Source: DASRAJ01 sp035638255
GTDB taxonomy: Bacteria; Bacteroidota; Bacteroidia; Chitinophagales; UBA10324
NCBI GenBank assembly: GCA_035638255.1
Contig: DASRAJ010000087.1
Span: 38,442 to 102,441 of the forward strand
Direction: 5' to 3'
DNA length: 64,000 nt
A program made the translations under genes and the position numbers. The notes beneath the pieces are model-generated. The model saw only the letters and a list, made by a program, of their open reading frames with translations, ran no database searches and was not told the origin of the DNA. Shown piece after piece: positions 16,580 through 24,978 of the stretch (positions are counted from its first letter, which is position 1; every line of letters begins with the position of its first letter).

Positions 16580-18646
16580 ATGATCGTTCCAGTACAAAAT
16601 ATTGTAGAGACAGTGGACTTGACGCCGCAAGACTCCTTACTTCCGATCCAAGAAACAGTGGTTAATTCTATCATCAGTTTGCTGCAATCCAACATTCCAT
16701 TAAAAGATCAAGAGATTCAAGTTAAAATTGTGCGTGGCGCTTTACCCACCCAAACAAATATTTCGAATATCCCTACAATTCACACAGTAACCATTACTGA
16801 TAATGGCGTAGGTTTCACAGAGGCGAATTTCAAGTCTTTCGAAACTCCATTCAGCAAAATAAATAAGGATTATGGATGTAAGGGAGTTGGTCGCTTCACT
16901 GTGTTGGCAGCATTTAAATCAATGAGAATTCGTAGCAACTACATTGAAAATAATGTTTGGAAGTATCGTGAATTTACTTTTGATGCCGATAGTGAAGTGA
17001 AGACTACTCAATACCAGAATTCTGATAGCAAATCTAGCTCTACCTCAACTGAATTGATAGATTGTTTTAACCCGTTAATTAAAGACAAGACTGCCTTAAG
17101 TGTTTCAGAAATATCCCAAGAATTAATGCAGCATTGTTTAATATACTATTTGAATGGAAATCTTCCTCTTATCCGTGTCTTTGATACTTTAAGTAGTGAG
17201 GGTGAAGTCGTCAATGATCTATTTAAGAAGGTGTCAAGGGAGCGAGAAAGAACTTTTTCAATTGGAGCACATTCTTTCAAGGTCTATTTAACCAAAACAG
17301 AAAGGGAGGGAAATAGGAAGAACAATTATATCCACTACTGTGCAAATTCTAGAGCAGTAGGTTTACCTAAAAATATCGGTAAGCTAAATAGCTTGTTCGC
17401 GTATCCCTTAAATCAGAATGGTGGATTGTACTTCTTGGATGTGTATGTCGTTTCTGATTACCTTAATAAGAATGTCTATAAAGTCAGGAATGGATTTGCG
17501 ATTCCTCAGGAAAAAGAAAACAATTTATTCTCCCAGTCTCTTGATTCTCCTTCATTTGAAGAGATAGAAGATGAACTATTAAAAATACTTGAAGAAGAGT
17601 ACCAACAATATATTGAGGAAGCCAAAACAAAGAGTCAAAATGAAATCATTGAATACATTGACAAGAATCCCAGATATAAAAGTTTGGCACGTAATCCTGA
17701 ATTACTTAAATCAATTCCTCCGAATTTGCCAGATGATAAGAAGGAGGAACATTTGTACAAGATTGCTTTTAACGCCCGCAAAGCCGTTGAAAAGAATTTA
17801 AAAGATTTTATTGAGAACAAGCAAATTAATGAGGAAAGCATACAACAGATAAAAAAAGATATCAAAGACAAAACTGCCTACGACATTGACAGTTTAGCTG
17901 ACTATATGATGCGTAGGAAAGCTATCATTGATCTATTTGATAAGTTTTTGGAAGCAGACAGCAATGGCAAGTATAATTTAGAAGAAGACATTCACAATAT
18001 TATATTTCCTATGGGTCTCACGCATGAGGACGTAGCTTATGAAACTCATAATTTATGGCTATTGGACGAGAGATTTATTATGTATAAGTTCATTGCTTCT
18101 GATAAATCAATAACCTCGATGAGTCAGAAAAAGAGTGGGAAAGAACCGGATATAATCATGCTTAATGAACATCCTCAGATGTTTGATAATCCCATTGGAT
18201 TTGGCGATAAGAGCAATGGCGAACTGAATTCTATGGTCATCTTTGAATTTAAACGTCCGGGCGAAACAGCCCATCAAAAAAAGAAGGGAGAGTATACATG
18301 GGAGTTTTCAGAATTGGTAGAGCCGTATTTTGATGCCTTCTTATATTCTCCTGATAAGAAAAACTATAAGGGCAAACATGTTATAGTAAAAAAGGAAACT
18401 CCAAAATTTGGTTTCATTATTATTGATGTACTTCCACCGCTTCTTGAGTCTTACAACATGGATAAAGGTTGGACTAAGACACCCTTCGGTACTTTTTATA
18501 AAATGACTCCCACCAAAAACATGCACATTGAAGTAATGACTTTTGCAAAATTAATTGAGCATGCAAAGAATCGCCATATGCCCTTCTTTGATAAACTTTT
18601 TACTGTTGCTCCTAATACCCTATTCTCTCAGCAAAAGGCGTCATAA
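16580..18646 (+). CDS. GHKL (MORC/Hsp90-like) ATPase with candidate PD-(D/E)XK nuclease domain, prophage cargo
   Basis: A 688-residue protein. The N-terminal GHKL ATPase has the N-box QETVVNSI (Glu25, Asn29), the G1 box ITDNGVGF at 72-79 and the G2 box YGCKGVGRF at 98-106; a transducer-like region follows. The middle (about 320-460) is helical and charged. The C-terminal part has EPDIIML near 521 and, after an insertion, MVIFEFKRPGE near 552, with Glu556 and Lys558. This is the D...E-x-K pattern of PD-(D/E)XK nucleases. It is not a structural phage gene, yet it sits between capsid and gp36-like genes with its own flanking gaps, as phage-borne defence cargo often does. A DNA-damaging ATP-gated nuclease is inferred. 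Confidence 0.75.
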   Translation: MIVPVQNIVETVDLTPQDSLLPIQETVVNSIISLLQSNIPLKDQEIQVKIVRGALPTQTNISNIPTIHTVTITDNGVGFTEANFKSFETPFSKINKDYGCKGVGRFTVLAAFKSMRIRSNYIENNVWKYREFTFDADSEVKTTQYQNSDSKSSSTSTELIDCFNPLIKDKTALSVSEISQELMQHCLIYYLNGNLPLIRVFDTLSSEGEVVNDLFKKVSRERERTFSIGAHSFKVYLTKTEREGNRKNNYIHYCANSRAVGLPKNIGKLNSLFAYPLNQNGGLYFLDVYVVSDYLNKNVYKVRNGFAIPQEKENNLFSQSLDSPSFEEIEDELLKILEEEYQQYIEEAKTKSQNEIIEYIDKNPRYKSLARNPELLKSIPPNLPDDKKEEHLYKIAFNARKAVEKNLKDFIENKQINEESIQQIKKDIKDKTAYDIDSLADYMMRRKAIIDLFDKFLEADSNGKYNLEEDIHNIIFPMGLTHEDVAYETHNLWLLDERFIMYKFIASDKSITSMSQKKSGKEPDIIMLNEHPQMFDNPIGFGDKSNGELNSMVIFEFKRPGETAHQKKKGEYTWEFSELVEPYFDAFLYSPDKKNYKGKHVIVKKETPKFGFIIIDVLPPLLESYNMDKGWTKTPFGTFYKMTPTKNMHIEVMTFAKLIEHAKNRHMPFFDKLFTVAPNTLFSQQKAS

Positions 18647-18720
18647 TTACGCAAATGGCTGCAAGTAAGGCTTAAGCACATTTTATAGCTTACTCTCTTC
18701 CTAATTTTGAATTAAAACTT

Positions 18721-19128
18721 GTGGCTTTTCTTGTCAAAACCGATTTCAAATATTCGATTGACCTCACTGCTCTTGATGCATTAACAGGCGCAGATGATTC
18801 TATTTGGGTTGAGCTTTCAGATGAAGCAGTTCTGGAAATGAAATCATTCCTGAACGCACGCTACGATGTCTCTACCATCTTCGCCGCAGTAGGTCTTTTG
18901 CGTGACAAGAGTATTGTGATGTACTGCAAGGATATTACGCTCTATCATCTGTATTCGATTTACGCCTTCAAAACAATTCCTAAGGTAAGAGTTGATAGAT
19001 ACAATCATGCTTTGCAGTGGTTGCAGGATGTTCAAGCACAAAAAATCAATCCGGACAACTTCCCGCTTAGTACTTCCTTGTATGTGAAATATGGTGGTAA
19101 CGATAAACGAATGAATCAACAGCAATGA
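18721..19128 (+). CDS. Mu gp36-like head-tail connector protein (DUF1320)
   Basis: A 135-residue protein with GTG start at 18721. FLVKTDFKYSID at the N-terminus, EMKSFLNARYD in the middle and CKDITLYHLYSIYA with a long helix fit the gp36/DUF1320 family encoded next to the Mu-type portal. These proteins are thought to act at the head-tail junction. It overlaps the portal gene by 4 nt. The family call is by resemblance and context. Confidence 0.72.
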   Translation: MAFLVKTDFKYSIDLTALDALTGADDSIWVELSDEAVLEMKSFLNARYDVSTIFAAVGLLRDKSIVMYCKDITLYHLYSIYAFKTIPKVRVDRYNHALQWLQDVQAQKINPDNFPLSTSLYVKYGGNDKRMNQQQ

Positions 19129-20255
19129 CAAAAGCAAAGAGAAAGAAGGGAACGCCGGTTGATCTCATTCAGCGCATTGAGATTACGCAAAACAAGCGTA
19201 GCGCACAGGATATTGACAGCTGGCGCAACGCAATCAAATCTGCTGAAAGCACTTTCTTTCCTCGCAGAACGCTGCTTTATGATTTGTATTTGGAAATACT
19301 TCTCGATGGTCATTTGAGTGCAGTGATTGACAAAAGAAAATTGTCAGTAATAAACACTCCTCTTCAATTTGTTAAAAATGGAAAAGTCAATGATGAAATG
19401 ACCTCCCTTGTTTCTACTGAGAACTTTATGTTTCTACTTGCACTCATTCTTGACAGTAAGATGTGGGGGCATAGTTTGATCGAACTTTCATTTGTTGATG
19501 GAGTAATCATTCCCTCCCTCATTCCACGCAAGCACGTTGTTCCGGAACGCGGCATCATTATCAAAAGGCAGAGTGACAGTGAAGGATTTTCGTACCGTGA
19601 ATTTCCTTTCACAAATTATCTCCTCGAAGTTGGTGAATGCAATTCTTTGGGTTTGCTGATGAAGGCAGCGCAATACATCATTTACAAGCGTGGCGGTTTC
19701 GGAGACTGGGCGCAATACTGTGAATTGTTTGGAATGCCTTTCAGAGTAGCTAAATATGACGGCTATGATGAAAAGACAAGAAAGGATTTAGAGACGGCGT
19801 TGCAAGCGGCAGGCAGCGCGGCTTTCATCGTCATTCCAAAAGAAGCGGACTTGAATTTCATCCAGAACAATACTCAAGGCAGTGCTATTCTCTACGATAT
19901 GCTTGTTGATTCATGCAACAAGGAAATGTCAAAACTGATACTTGGGCAGACAATGACAACCGAAGCATCTGGAGCGTATGCGCAAGCAAAGATTCATCTT
20001 GAGGTGGAACAGGAAATTCATTTCGCTGATAAACTATTCGTGAAAAATGTTTTGAACGATAAGCTCGTTCCGCTTCTCCGCATTCACGGTTTCAATGTTG
20101 GCAACGGCAAATTCATTTACCACGAGAATGAAAACATTGATAAGAAAACCCGTTTGGAAATGGATCTGAAACTTGCAGAGAAAATCAAGATTGATGATTC
20201 ATATTTCTACGAGACTTACAACATTCCTCAACCCTCAACTTTGAACAATGGTTGA
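19125..20255 (+). CDS. Mu gp29-like portal protein (DUF935)
   Basis: Portal of Mu-type phages: the ring through which DNA enters the head. The length is 376 aa, shorter than Mu gp29. Diagnostic stretches are LYDLYLEILLDGHLSAVIDKR near 45, SKMWGHSLIELSF near 109, RGGFGDWAQYCELFGMP near 190 and LILGQTMTTEASGAYAQAK near 273. The GDWA.FCE.FG.P and GQT.TT patterns are typical of DUF935. The Mu-type C-terminus seems trimmed. It overlaps both neighbours by a few bases. Confidence 0.9.
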   Translation: MTKAKRKKGTPVDLIQRIEITQNKRSAQDIDSWRNAIKSAESTFFPRRTLLYDLYLEILLDGHLSAVIDKRKLSVINTPLQFVKNGKVNDEMTSLVSTENFMFLLALILDSKMWGHSLIELSFVDGVIIPSLIPRKHVVPERGIIIKRQSDSEGFSYREFPFTNYLLEVGECNSLGLLMKAAQYIIYKRGGFGDWAQYCELFGMPFRVAKYDGYDEKTRKDLETALQAAGSAAFIVIPKEADLNFIQNNTQGSAILYDMLVDSCNKEMSKLILGQTMTTEASGAYAQAKIHLEVEQEIHFADKLFVKNVLNDKLVPLLRIHGFNVGNGKFIYHENENIDKKTRLEMDLKLAEKIKIDDSYFYETYNIPQPSTLNNG

Positions 20256-20802
20256 CAGTCCGCTAACAGATATTTATCAAAAGCTGAGAGACCTTATCAC
20301 GACTATTCCCGCCACTACTTTTTGGTTTGATCTTGACATTGGTCAACTCGATGAGGAGGAGGTTGATTTACCAATGAAGTACCCGGCAGTGCTCGTTCGC
20401 TTCGATGATGTAACATGGAAAGCACTTAATGCCTTAGTTCAGATAGGAGTAGTTAATGTTTCAGTGAAGTTCGTTTACCAGTTCAAAGCAGAAAGTCAAA
20501 TAATCAATAACAGTGTCTCAAGACAAGAAGTGAAAGATTGCATGAACACATTGTTTGTAATTCATAATCAAATTGCGGGTGCAACGAACGGCACTTCCTT
20601 CAGCAGGCTTACTCGCTTTAATCAGTATCATGTTCGCACGAAGCCAAATAGTATGTTATGGATTCACGTTCTACAATACCAATGCAACATTCAAAGTGAC
20701 AACAACATTGCAAACCCGAATGCTCTCAATATTGACTATGTTGATATTCTCAACAACAACAACTTCATGGATCGCAAGCGACAGGATTTAATTCATAAGT
20801 GA
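20248..20802 (+). CDS. Phage head-completion or tail-terminator-like protein
   Basis: A 184-residue protein overlapping the portal gene by 8 nt. It starts with a helix (LTDIYQKLRDLITT) and continues with beta strands such as KYPAVLVRFDDVTW and GVVNVSVKFVYQF. The size, position after the portal and this layout resemble phage head-completion or tail-terminator proteins. The similarity is weak, so the role is an inference from context. It is the last recognisable phage gene: no tail, lysis, transposase or integrase gene follows. Confidence 0.6.
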   Translation: MVDSPLTDIYQKLRDLITTIPATTFWFDLDIGQLDEEEVDLPMKYPAVLVRFDDVTWKALNALVQIGVVNVSVKFVYQFKAESQIINNSVSRQEVKDCMNTLFVIHNQIAGATNGTSFSRLTRFNQYHVRTKPNSMLWIHVLQYQCNIQSDNNIANPNALNIDYVDILNNNNFMDRKRQDLIHK

Positions 20803-21260
20803 TCTTCAAAAAGAAAAGGAAGCGGAATCATTTTTAGAAGAAAGAAAAAAGAAAGCAAAGGTCGGTGGGCTCGCTGCATAGCTCTCGCTTGGTTTTGTCA
20901 AGGTCAAGCACTTCGTGTTTTTGAAAAACAATTTTTGCTCAATTATTTTTTCATGTAAAAATTCTTTTTCAAAAAACCTTGCCTTCACTGCATCGCCCAC
21001 CTGAATGAAAATGCTTTCTTTTTTCTTTTTTCCCTTTTTGTTTTTTCTTTTAAAAATGTTTTTTTCAAAAACCTGAAACGTGCCCGGCGCGGAAGTGAAA
21101 AATCATTCAGAAGATATTGTGATGCTGACGCTCGCGAAACATCCGAACAGTGTCGAGCATACTATTTGCCATACACAAGGTCGCGGCTATTCAGAAGATT
21201 TCACTATGAAAAAGAGTGAGAACACAGAAAATCACGTACTCGAAATTTGCGAATTTTCGA
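20803..21260. other. Gene-free, low-complexity island end
   Basis: No gene is supported. The stretch begins with purine-rich AAGAAAAGGAAG sequence, then has a GGTGGGCTCGCTGCATAGC segment, a TTTTTCTTTTTTCCCTTTT tract near 21013-21060 and, from 21107, two copies of ATTCAGAAGAT (about 21107 and 21189). Open frames here are short and compositionally random. Confidence 0.55.
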
Positions 21261-21281
21261 GGTTACCTATTGGGTTACCTA
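21261..21281. repeat. Tandem GGTTACCTA repeats, candidate integrase arm sites
   Basis: GGTTACCTA occurs at 21261-21269 and again at 21273-21281, exactly 12 bp apart. Short direct repeats with this spacing next to an attachment core are typical arm-type binding sites of tyrosine integrases. The core candidate lies 58 bp further on. Confidence 0.45.
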
Positions 21282-21338
21282 CGCGAAAAAGTATTCTGAA
21301 ATGCTTGATAGATATACGTTTCAGAGCATCGTTTCTTA

Positions 21339-21354
21339 CCCTGCAGCTCCACCA
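21339..21354 (+). other. Candidate attachment site: duplicated 3' end of tmRNA or a tRNA
   Basis: CCCTGCAGCTCCACCA reads as the 3' end of a tRNA-like molecule: a T-stem strand (CCCTG), a 7-nt acceptor strand (CAGCTCC), discriminator A and CCA. CAGCTCCACCA is how tmRNA typically ends (5' partner GGGGCTG). No tRNA-like sequence precedes it: the expected T-loop is absent, so only the 3' fragment is present. This is the usual product of site-specific island integration. A strong terminator follows. Confidence 0.5.
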
Positions 21355-21375
21355 AATAAATTTAAATAGTATTCC

Positions 21376-21417
21376 TTCCCTCGTAAATCGTGTGATTTGC
21401 GGGGGAATTTTGTTTTG
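21376..21417 (+). terminator. Strong intrinsic terminator after the att-like site
   Basis: TTCCCTCGTAAATC (21376-21389) pairs along 14 positions with GATTTGCGGGGGAA (21394-21407) around GTGT, followed by TTTTGTTTTGA. It sits 22 bp after the CCA end, as expected for the natural terminator of the tmRNA/tRNA gene into which an element integrated. Confidence 0.8.
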
Positions 21418-21569
21418 AGACATTGCCGATCCGGAATGTGCAAAGTTTGGTAACCTGAATATGCCGCATGGTTAATGGAAAATCTCTGCATGGATTTGAA
21501 GAAATGTGACAATGATTTTTGATGATCATTAAATTAATTGTTCATCTTCGTTCAGGCAAACACATTCCC

Positions 21570-22328
21570 ATGAACCGCAACATCTTTCAAATAATCTATC
21601 CCTTTCTGGATAGGTTATCTCTCGGAAAAACACTTCGCACAATTATTTACTGGCTCTGGAAAATCTCTGTTGTAGTTTATGGAATATTCGCGTTGTACCT
21701 GATATTTAAAATCCTCAGTACGGTTGATGACTTTGGGCCGTTTCTTCTTGGACTTGTCGCCTGCATTCTGATTGTACTCGCATGGTGGATCATTGCGCAA
21801 ATATTTTTCTACCGTGCGGACAAGGTGAGACAGTTGCCCGACTCTGAATTCACGGTGATTCCCATTGTGGCGCAGTTGCTGCGGTTGTCAGGGGAGCTCC
21901 TTGCAGCAGTCATCATCATCGTGGGTGTCGTTGCGGTTTTGATCGGAGGCTATCTCGGGATTCAGTATCTCGATTTGCTTCCTTACTTCAGGGATGCAAC
22001 AAGAAGCCTGGGAGGAAACAACTCCATTGTCGGATTATTGCTCATTGTTTTATTGGCTGTCGTTTACGCCTTCTGGTGTATTGTGATTTTTTATTTCCTC
22101 GCCGAAATTGTTAGTGTGGGTGTTACGATTGCACAGAATTCCATCGCCATCAGGCAAATGCTTTCATCAGGAGTTTCTCTCTCAAAAAATGCTGAGCAGA
22201 CAATTGTGGAAGAAGAAGAACCTCCCATGATTGAAGTGAAGCCAAAAGAATTGCATTGCCCCAACTGCGGAAGTGTGGTGAATGAAGAAGATGCTTTTTG
22301 TATGAACTGCGGAAATAAACTGAAGTAA
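21570..22328 (+). CDS. Integral membrane protein with C-terminal zinc ribbon
   Basis: A 252-residue protein from ATG 21570 (MNRNIFQIIYPFLDR); an in-frame ATG at 21519 would add 17 residues that look less protein-like. Four to five hydrophobic segments are visible, for example SVVVYGIFALYLIFKIL, FLLGLVACILIVLAWWIIA, LLAAVIIIVGVVAVLIGGYL and VGLLLIVLLAVVYAFWCIVIF. The cytosolic tail ends with CPNCGSVV then CMNCGNKLK, a zinc ribbon. No function is recognised. It is 3 nt from the next zinc-ribbon gene, so the two are probably a unit. Confidence 0.75.
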   Translation: MNRNIFQIIYPFLDRLSLGKTLRTIIYWLWKISVVVYGIFALYLIFKILSTVDDFGPFLLGLVACILIVLAWWIIAQIFFYRADKVRQLPDSEFTVIPIVAQLLRLSGELLAAVIIIVGVVAVLIGGYLGIQYLDLLPYFRDATRSLGGNNSIVGLLLIVLLAVVYAFWCIVIFYFLAEIVSVGVTIAQNSIAIRQMLSSGVSLSKNAEQTIVEEEEPPMIEVKPKELHCPNCGSVVNEEDAFCMNCGNKLK

Positions 22329-22331
22329 GCA

Positions 22332-22901
22332 ATGAAGTACTGTCCCAAATGTGGCACGCAAAATCCTGATGAAGGAAGATTCTGCAGAAGTTGTGGTTAT
22401 GCATTTCCGGTTCGAATGGTTGAGAATGATGAAGAATCTTTTTCTCTACAGGAAACTCCTCCGCATACATACTACGCACCTGCACAACAAACTTCCCGAT
22501 CATCTTCAGGAAAAATTTTTCTTTGGATAGGAATCCTCATTGTTGTTCTTGGTGCAGCAGGATTTGCTGTTTGGAAATTTGTGATTCCCAAATATTTTGC
22601 GAAGACGAATAGTGCACTGGAAAAAGTTGATTTGGGAGCAGCACCTGTTCCAAACGTAAATCCTGCTCTTGCAAAATTTGTTGGCGATTATTATTCTGAT
22701 GATGCTAACATCAAGCGTACACGTATTACGGCACATGGTGAGCAACTGTTGATTGAAACTTTTTTTAGGGACGGAATTGATTCGTGTTATGCTTCACCAA
22801 ATGGGAATATTGCTCATTGTGAGAAGAGTGGATTTGATGTGGTGGTGATTGATGAGCGATGTGTACAGGGGTATTTTTCGATTAGGTTTTGTAGGAGATG
22901 A
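22332..22901 (+). CDS. Zinc-ribbon single-pass membrane protein
   Basis: A 189-residue protein starting MKYCPKCGTQNPDEGRFC, with zinc ligands Cys4, Cys7, Cys18 and Cys21. One membrane helix (FLWIGILIVVLGAAGFAVW, about 58-76) is followed by an external domain of about 110 residues containing NPALAKFVGDYYSDD and several Cys. The layout (zinc ribbon, helix, small external domain) is common in Bacteroidota but without assigned function. It lies 3 nt after another zinc-ribbon membrane protein. Confidence 0.75.
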   Translation: MKYCPKCGTQNPDEGRFCRSCGYAFPVRMVENDEESFSLQETPPHTYYAPAQQTSRSSSGKIFLWIGILIVVLGAAGFAVWKFVIPKYFAKTNSALEKVDLGAAPVPNVNPALAKFVGDYYSDDANIKRTRITAHGEQLLIETFFRDGIDSCYASPNGNIAHCEKSGFDVVVIDERCVQGYFSIRFCRR

Positions 22902-22964
22902 ATAAACTACTCTGGATTCCAACCAGCTTTCTATCTTTCGGGCTACAAATTTTTGTATTCAGGC

Positions 22965-24206
22965 ATGTTAACCCTCAAAGCAATTGTAATATCATCTCTC
23001 CTGCTATTTGGTTATTCTCCCGTTTTATTCTCACAAAATTTTCTTCCCGCGACAATTTATGATTACCGATATGATGCTGCAAAAGATGCCTACATGACTC
23101 GCGATACCCAGTTAAATGGTTACAGTGACTTCGTAACAGTTTATAATATTTATTTAAACAGCAAGGTGACAACAAAGCCACTACTTCAAATTTCCATTAC
23201 AAATTATTACCACGACAGAAAAATTCTTCTTGAAGTGGATTCAAATCCCAGGGGCATTCATCCAAAACATCTTCAACCTAAAACGATTAAATATGACTTG
23301 GACTATGGTATGTACATTATTCCGAATGCAAACGATACTTTGAAGTATGGTTCAGACAGTATGCAATATGAACTGCTGCTGTACTTTACAAACATATCGA
23401 AGCGATGCTATGTCCTTTGTAGCCAAATTGGAGAAAGTAAAACCGGTTGTCCGTATCTCATCTACCTTGATCCGGTTCCAACATATCTTATCCCTTACAA
23501 TGATCAGCAATACAGCAGGTTTTTGTATGAGGGAACTGATCAGCGTAGGAAAAGAAACTGGCAGCAGGAACAAGAAAGGATAAGACAAGACAGCATTAAA
23601 GAGGTTGCGAGAATTAAAGGCGAACAACGGATTCAATTCCTTGGTTGGCGCGATACTACTTATTTGATTGCTTCAGCCGACACCGCAGAAGATTATTCCT
23701 TTTTGCTACAAGATTCTCTAAAATCTATAGCGATTAATTTCATGTGCAAGAAGATAAAGTATAAGGCAACGCTCCGTGTTGAAATAGATACCCTAGGTGC
23801 AATTCGGAATGCAGAACCGGTGTGGGTGGATACCTCATCGAAAAATTATTCTGAGTTTGAAGAAAGTCTGATAAATGGTATCCAAGCAAACACACTTTAT
23901 CCACACGATACTGTTTTCCAAGGCCAAAAATTCAGCATGTTCACGGAATTCAACCTTAATGTTTCCATTGTGAATGATACTATGCATTATCTTGGTTCCA
24001 AACGAACTGATACGATTTACTTTGAAGATCAAATACCGCCTGAGCGAATTGCATATAAAAAACTCATGAGTGCGATGGATGAAAACGGAAAGTACACTTT
24101 CAGACTTTGCTACAGTGAAACATTTGGGGTAAAGACTTATTCGATTACTAACTTAATGAGGAAATCAATCCGGAAGCCGGATGTGCCTCCTTTTTCAGAT
24201 CATTAG
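22965..24206 (+). CDS. Exported hypothetical protein, 413 aa
   Basis: Starts MLTLKAIVISSLLLFGYSPV followed by LFSQ, a signal peptide. ATG 22965 is preferred over TTG 22953 for this reason. The mature protein is beta-rich with a short charged helix (RRKRNWQQEQERIRQDSIKE, about 195-215). A C-terminal part resembles a TonB/energy-transducer C-domain-like strand pattern (ATLRVEIDTLGAIRNAEPVW), but this is weak. It ends 8 bp from a convergent lipoprotein gene. No function is assigned. Confidence 0.65.
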   Translation: MLTLKAIVISSLLLFGYSPVLFSQNFLPATIYDYRYDAAKDAYMTRDTQLNGYSDFVTVYNIYLNSKVTTKPLLQISITNYYHDRKILLEVDSNPRGIHPKHLQPKTIKYDLDYGMYIIPNANDTLKYGSDSMQYELLLYFTNISKRCYVLCSQIGESKTGCPYLIYLDPVPTYLIPYNDQQYSRFLYEGTDQRRKRNWQQEQERIRQDSIKEVARIKGEQRIQFLGWRDTTYLIASADTAEDYSFLLQDSLKSIAINFMCKKIKYKATLRVEIDTLGAIRNAEPVWVDTSSKNYSEFEESLINGIQANTLYPHDTVFQGQKFSMFTEFNLNVSIVNDTMHYLGSKRTDTIYFEDQIPPERIAYKKLMSAMDENGKYTFRLCYSETFGVKTYSITNLMRKSIRKPDVPPFSDH

Positions 24207-24213
24207 AGCGAAA

Positions 24214-24729
24214 CTAAGACGTGCTAACACCCGCAATCAAACGTTCTATGGCAATTGCTCCAAGGATTACAACAATAGTGATAAGACCGGCACCCTTCTT
24301 TTTCTGTAATAAAGCTGGCTCAGCGATTTTTGATATCTGAGTAACTGCTGCCTGCAACAGAGGCAAGTCTTGCTCAGTAATGGGTCTGAAGTTCTTGTAA
24401 TTCGCACGAAAACCTGTCACTGTGACCGAGGTCCGACCGCCGCTGGTTTCAATATGATACTTCGGTTCAACCAAAACATCACCATTTGCGCTTTCAAGTG
24501 CATCAGCAACGGCAGCACTTTTTAAAACATCAATTGACTGTGCCGTAGTTGAAGAGGCACATCCGGTCACCTTGTTTGGCTTAACGTCGAGATCAACTAT
24601 TACAGGTTTTTGAATGACTCCGGCTCCATATACATCAAGAGTTTTGGCTGTATTGGTTTTTAAAACTGAACATGAAGCAAGACTTGATGCACTGAGCAGG
24701 TAAAAAATAATTCTATATTGTGTGCGCAT
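24214..24729 (-). CDS. Lipoprotein with C-terminal hydrophobic tail
   Basis: A 171-residue protein with the signal YRIIFYLLSASSLASC. Cys20 in the lipobox LASC is the lipidation site. The middle has CASSTTAQSIDVLKSAAVADAL and ANGDVLVEPKYHIETSGG, similar to the repeated short motif of Bacteroidota lipoproteins with A-x-A-x-A-L-x-x-A..D.L..P.. The C-terminus is hydrophobic (GLITIVVILGAIAIERLIAG), unusual for a lipoprotein. The gene is transcribed toward the exported protein and away from the large surface-protein gene. Confidence 0.75.
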   Translation of the reverse strand: MRTQYRIIFYLLSASSLASCSVLKTNTAKTLDVYGAGVIQKPVIVDLDVKPNKVTGCASSTTAQSIDVLKSAAVADALESANGDVLVEPKYHIETSGGRTSVTVTGFRANYKNFRPITEQDLPLLQAAVTQISKIAEPALLQKKKGAGLITIVVILGAIAIERLIAGVSTS

Positions 24730-24978
24730 TGGGAGTGGGTTTTATTTTTATGATATAATTTTTTAAGATGGGAGGATGTCAATTTTTTACCTCGGGGTTA
24801 GCGTCGCAAAAGTTCATAAGGTGAGTATAACATTTCTGCAAACATTTGTGTTTGACTTTTGTTTTTTAAATCATACCGATATTTACCAACTTCTTACTGC
24901 TAAAAAAAATTAACAAAGAAAACTTGCAGGATAGATTTTGACTTTGTTACATTAGGCGCGTTGAAATTTTAAGTAACT

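Noticed and set aside
21339..21354. A complete tmRNA or tRNA gene
   Set aside because: Only the 3' acceptor/T-stem strand is present; no partner strands, anticodon arm or tag frame are found upstream.
21080..21418. 112-codon open frame at the island end
   Set aside because: It covers the att-like site and the terminator hairpin, and has no protein-like pattern.
24214..24729. TssQ lipoprotein of the T6SS
   Set aside because: It is a lipoprotein, but on the opposite strand, outside the operon and with a hydrophobic C-terminus; no specific support.
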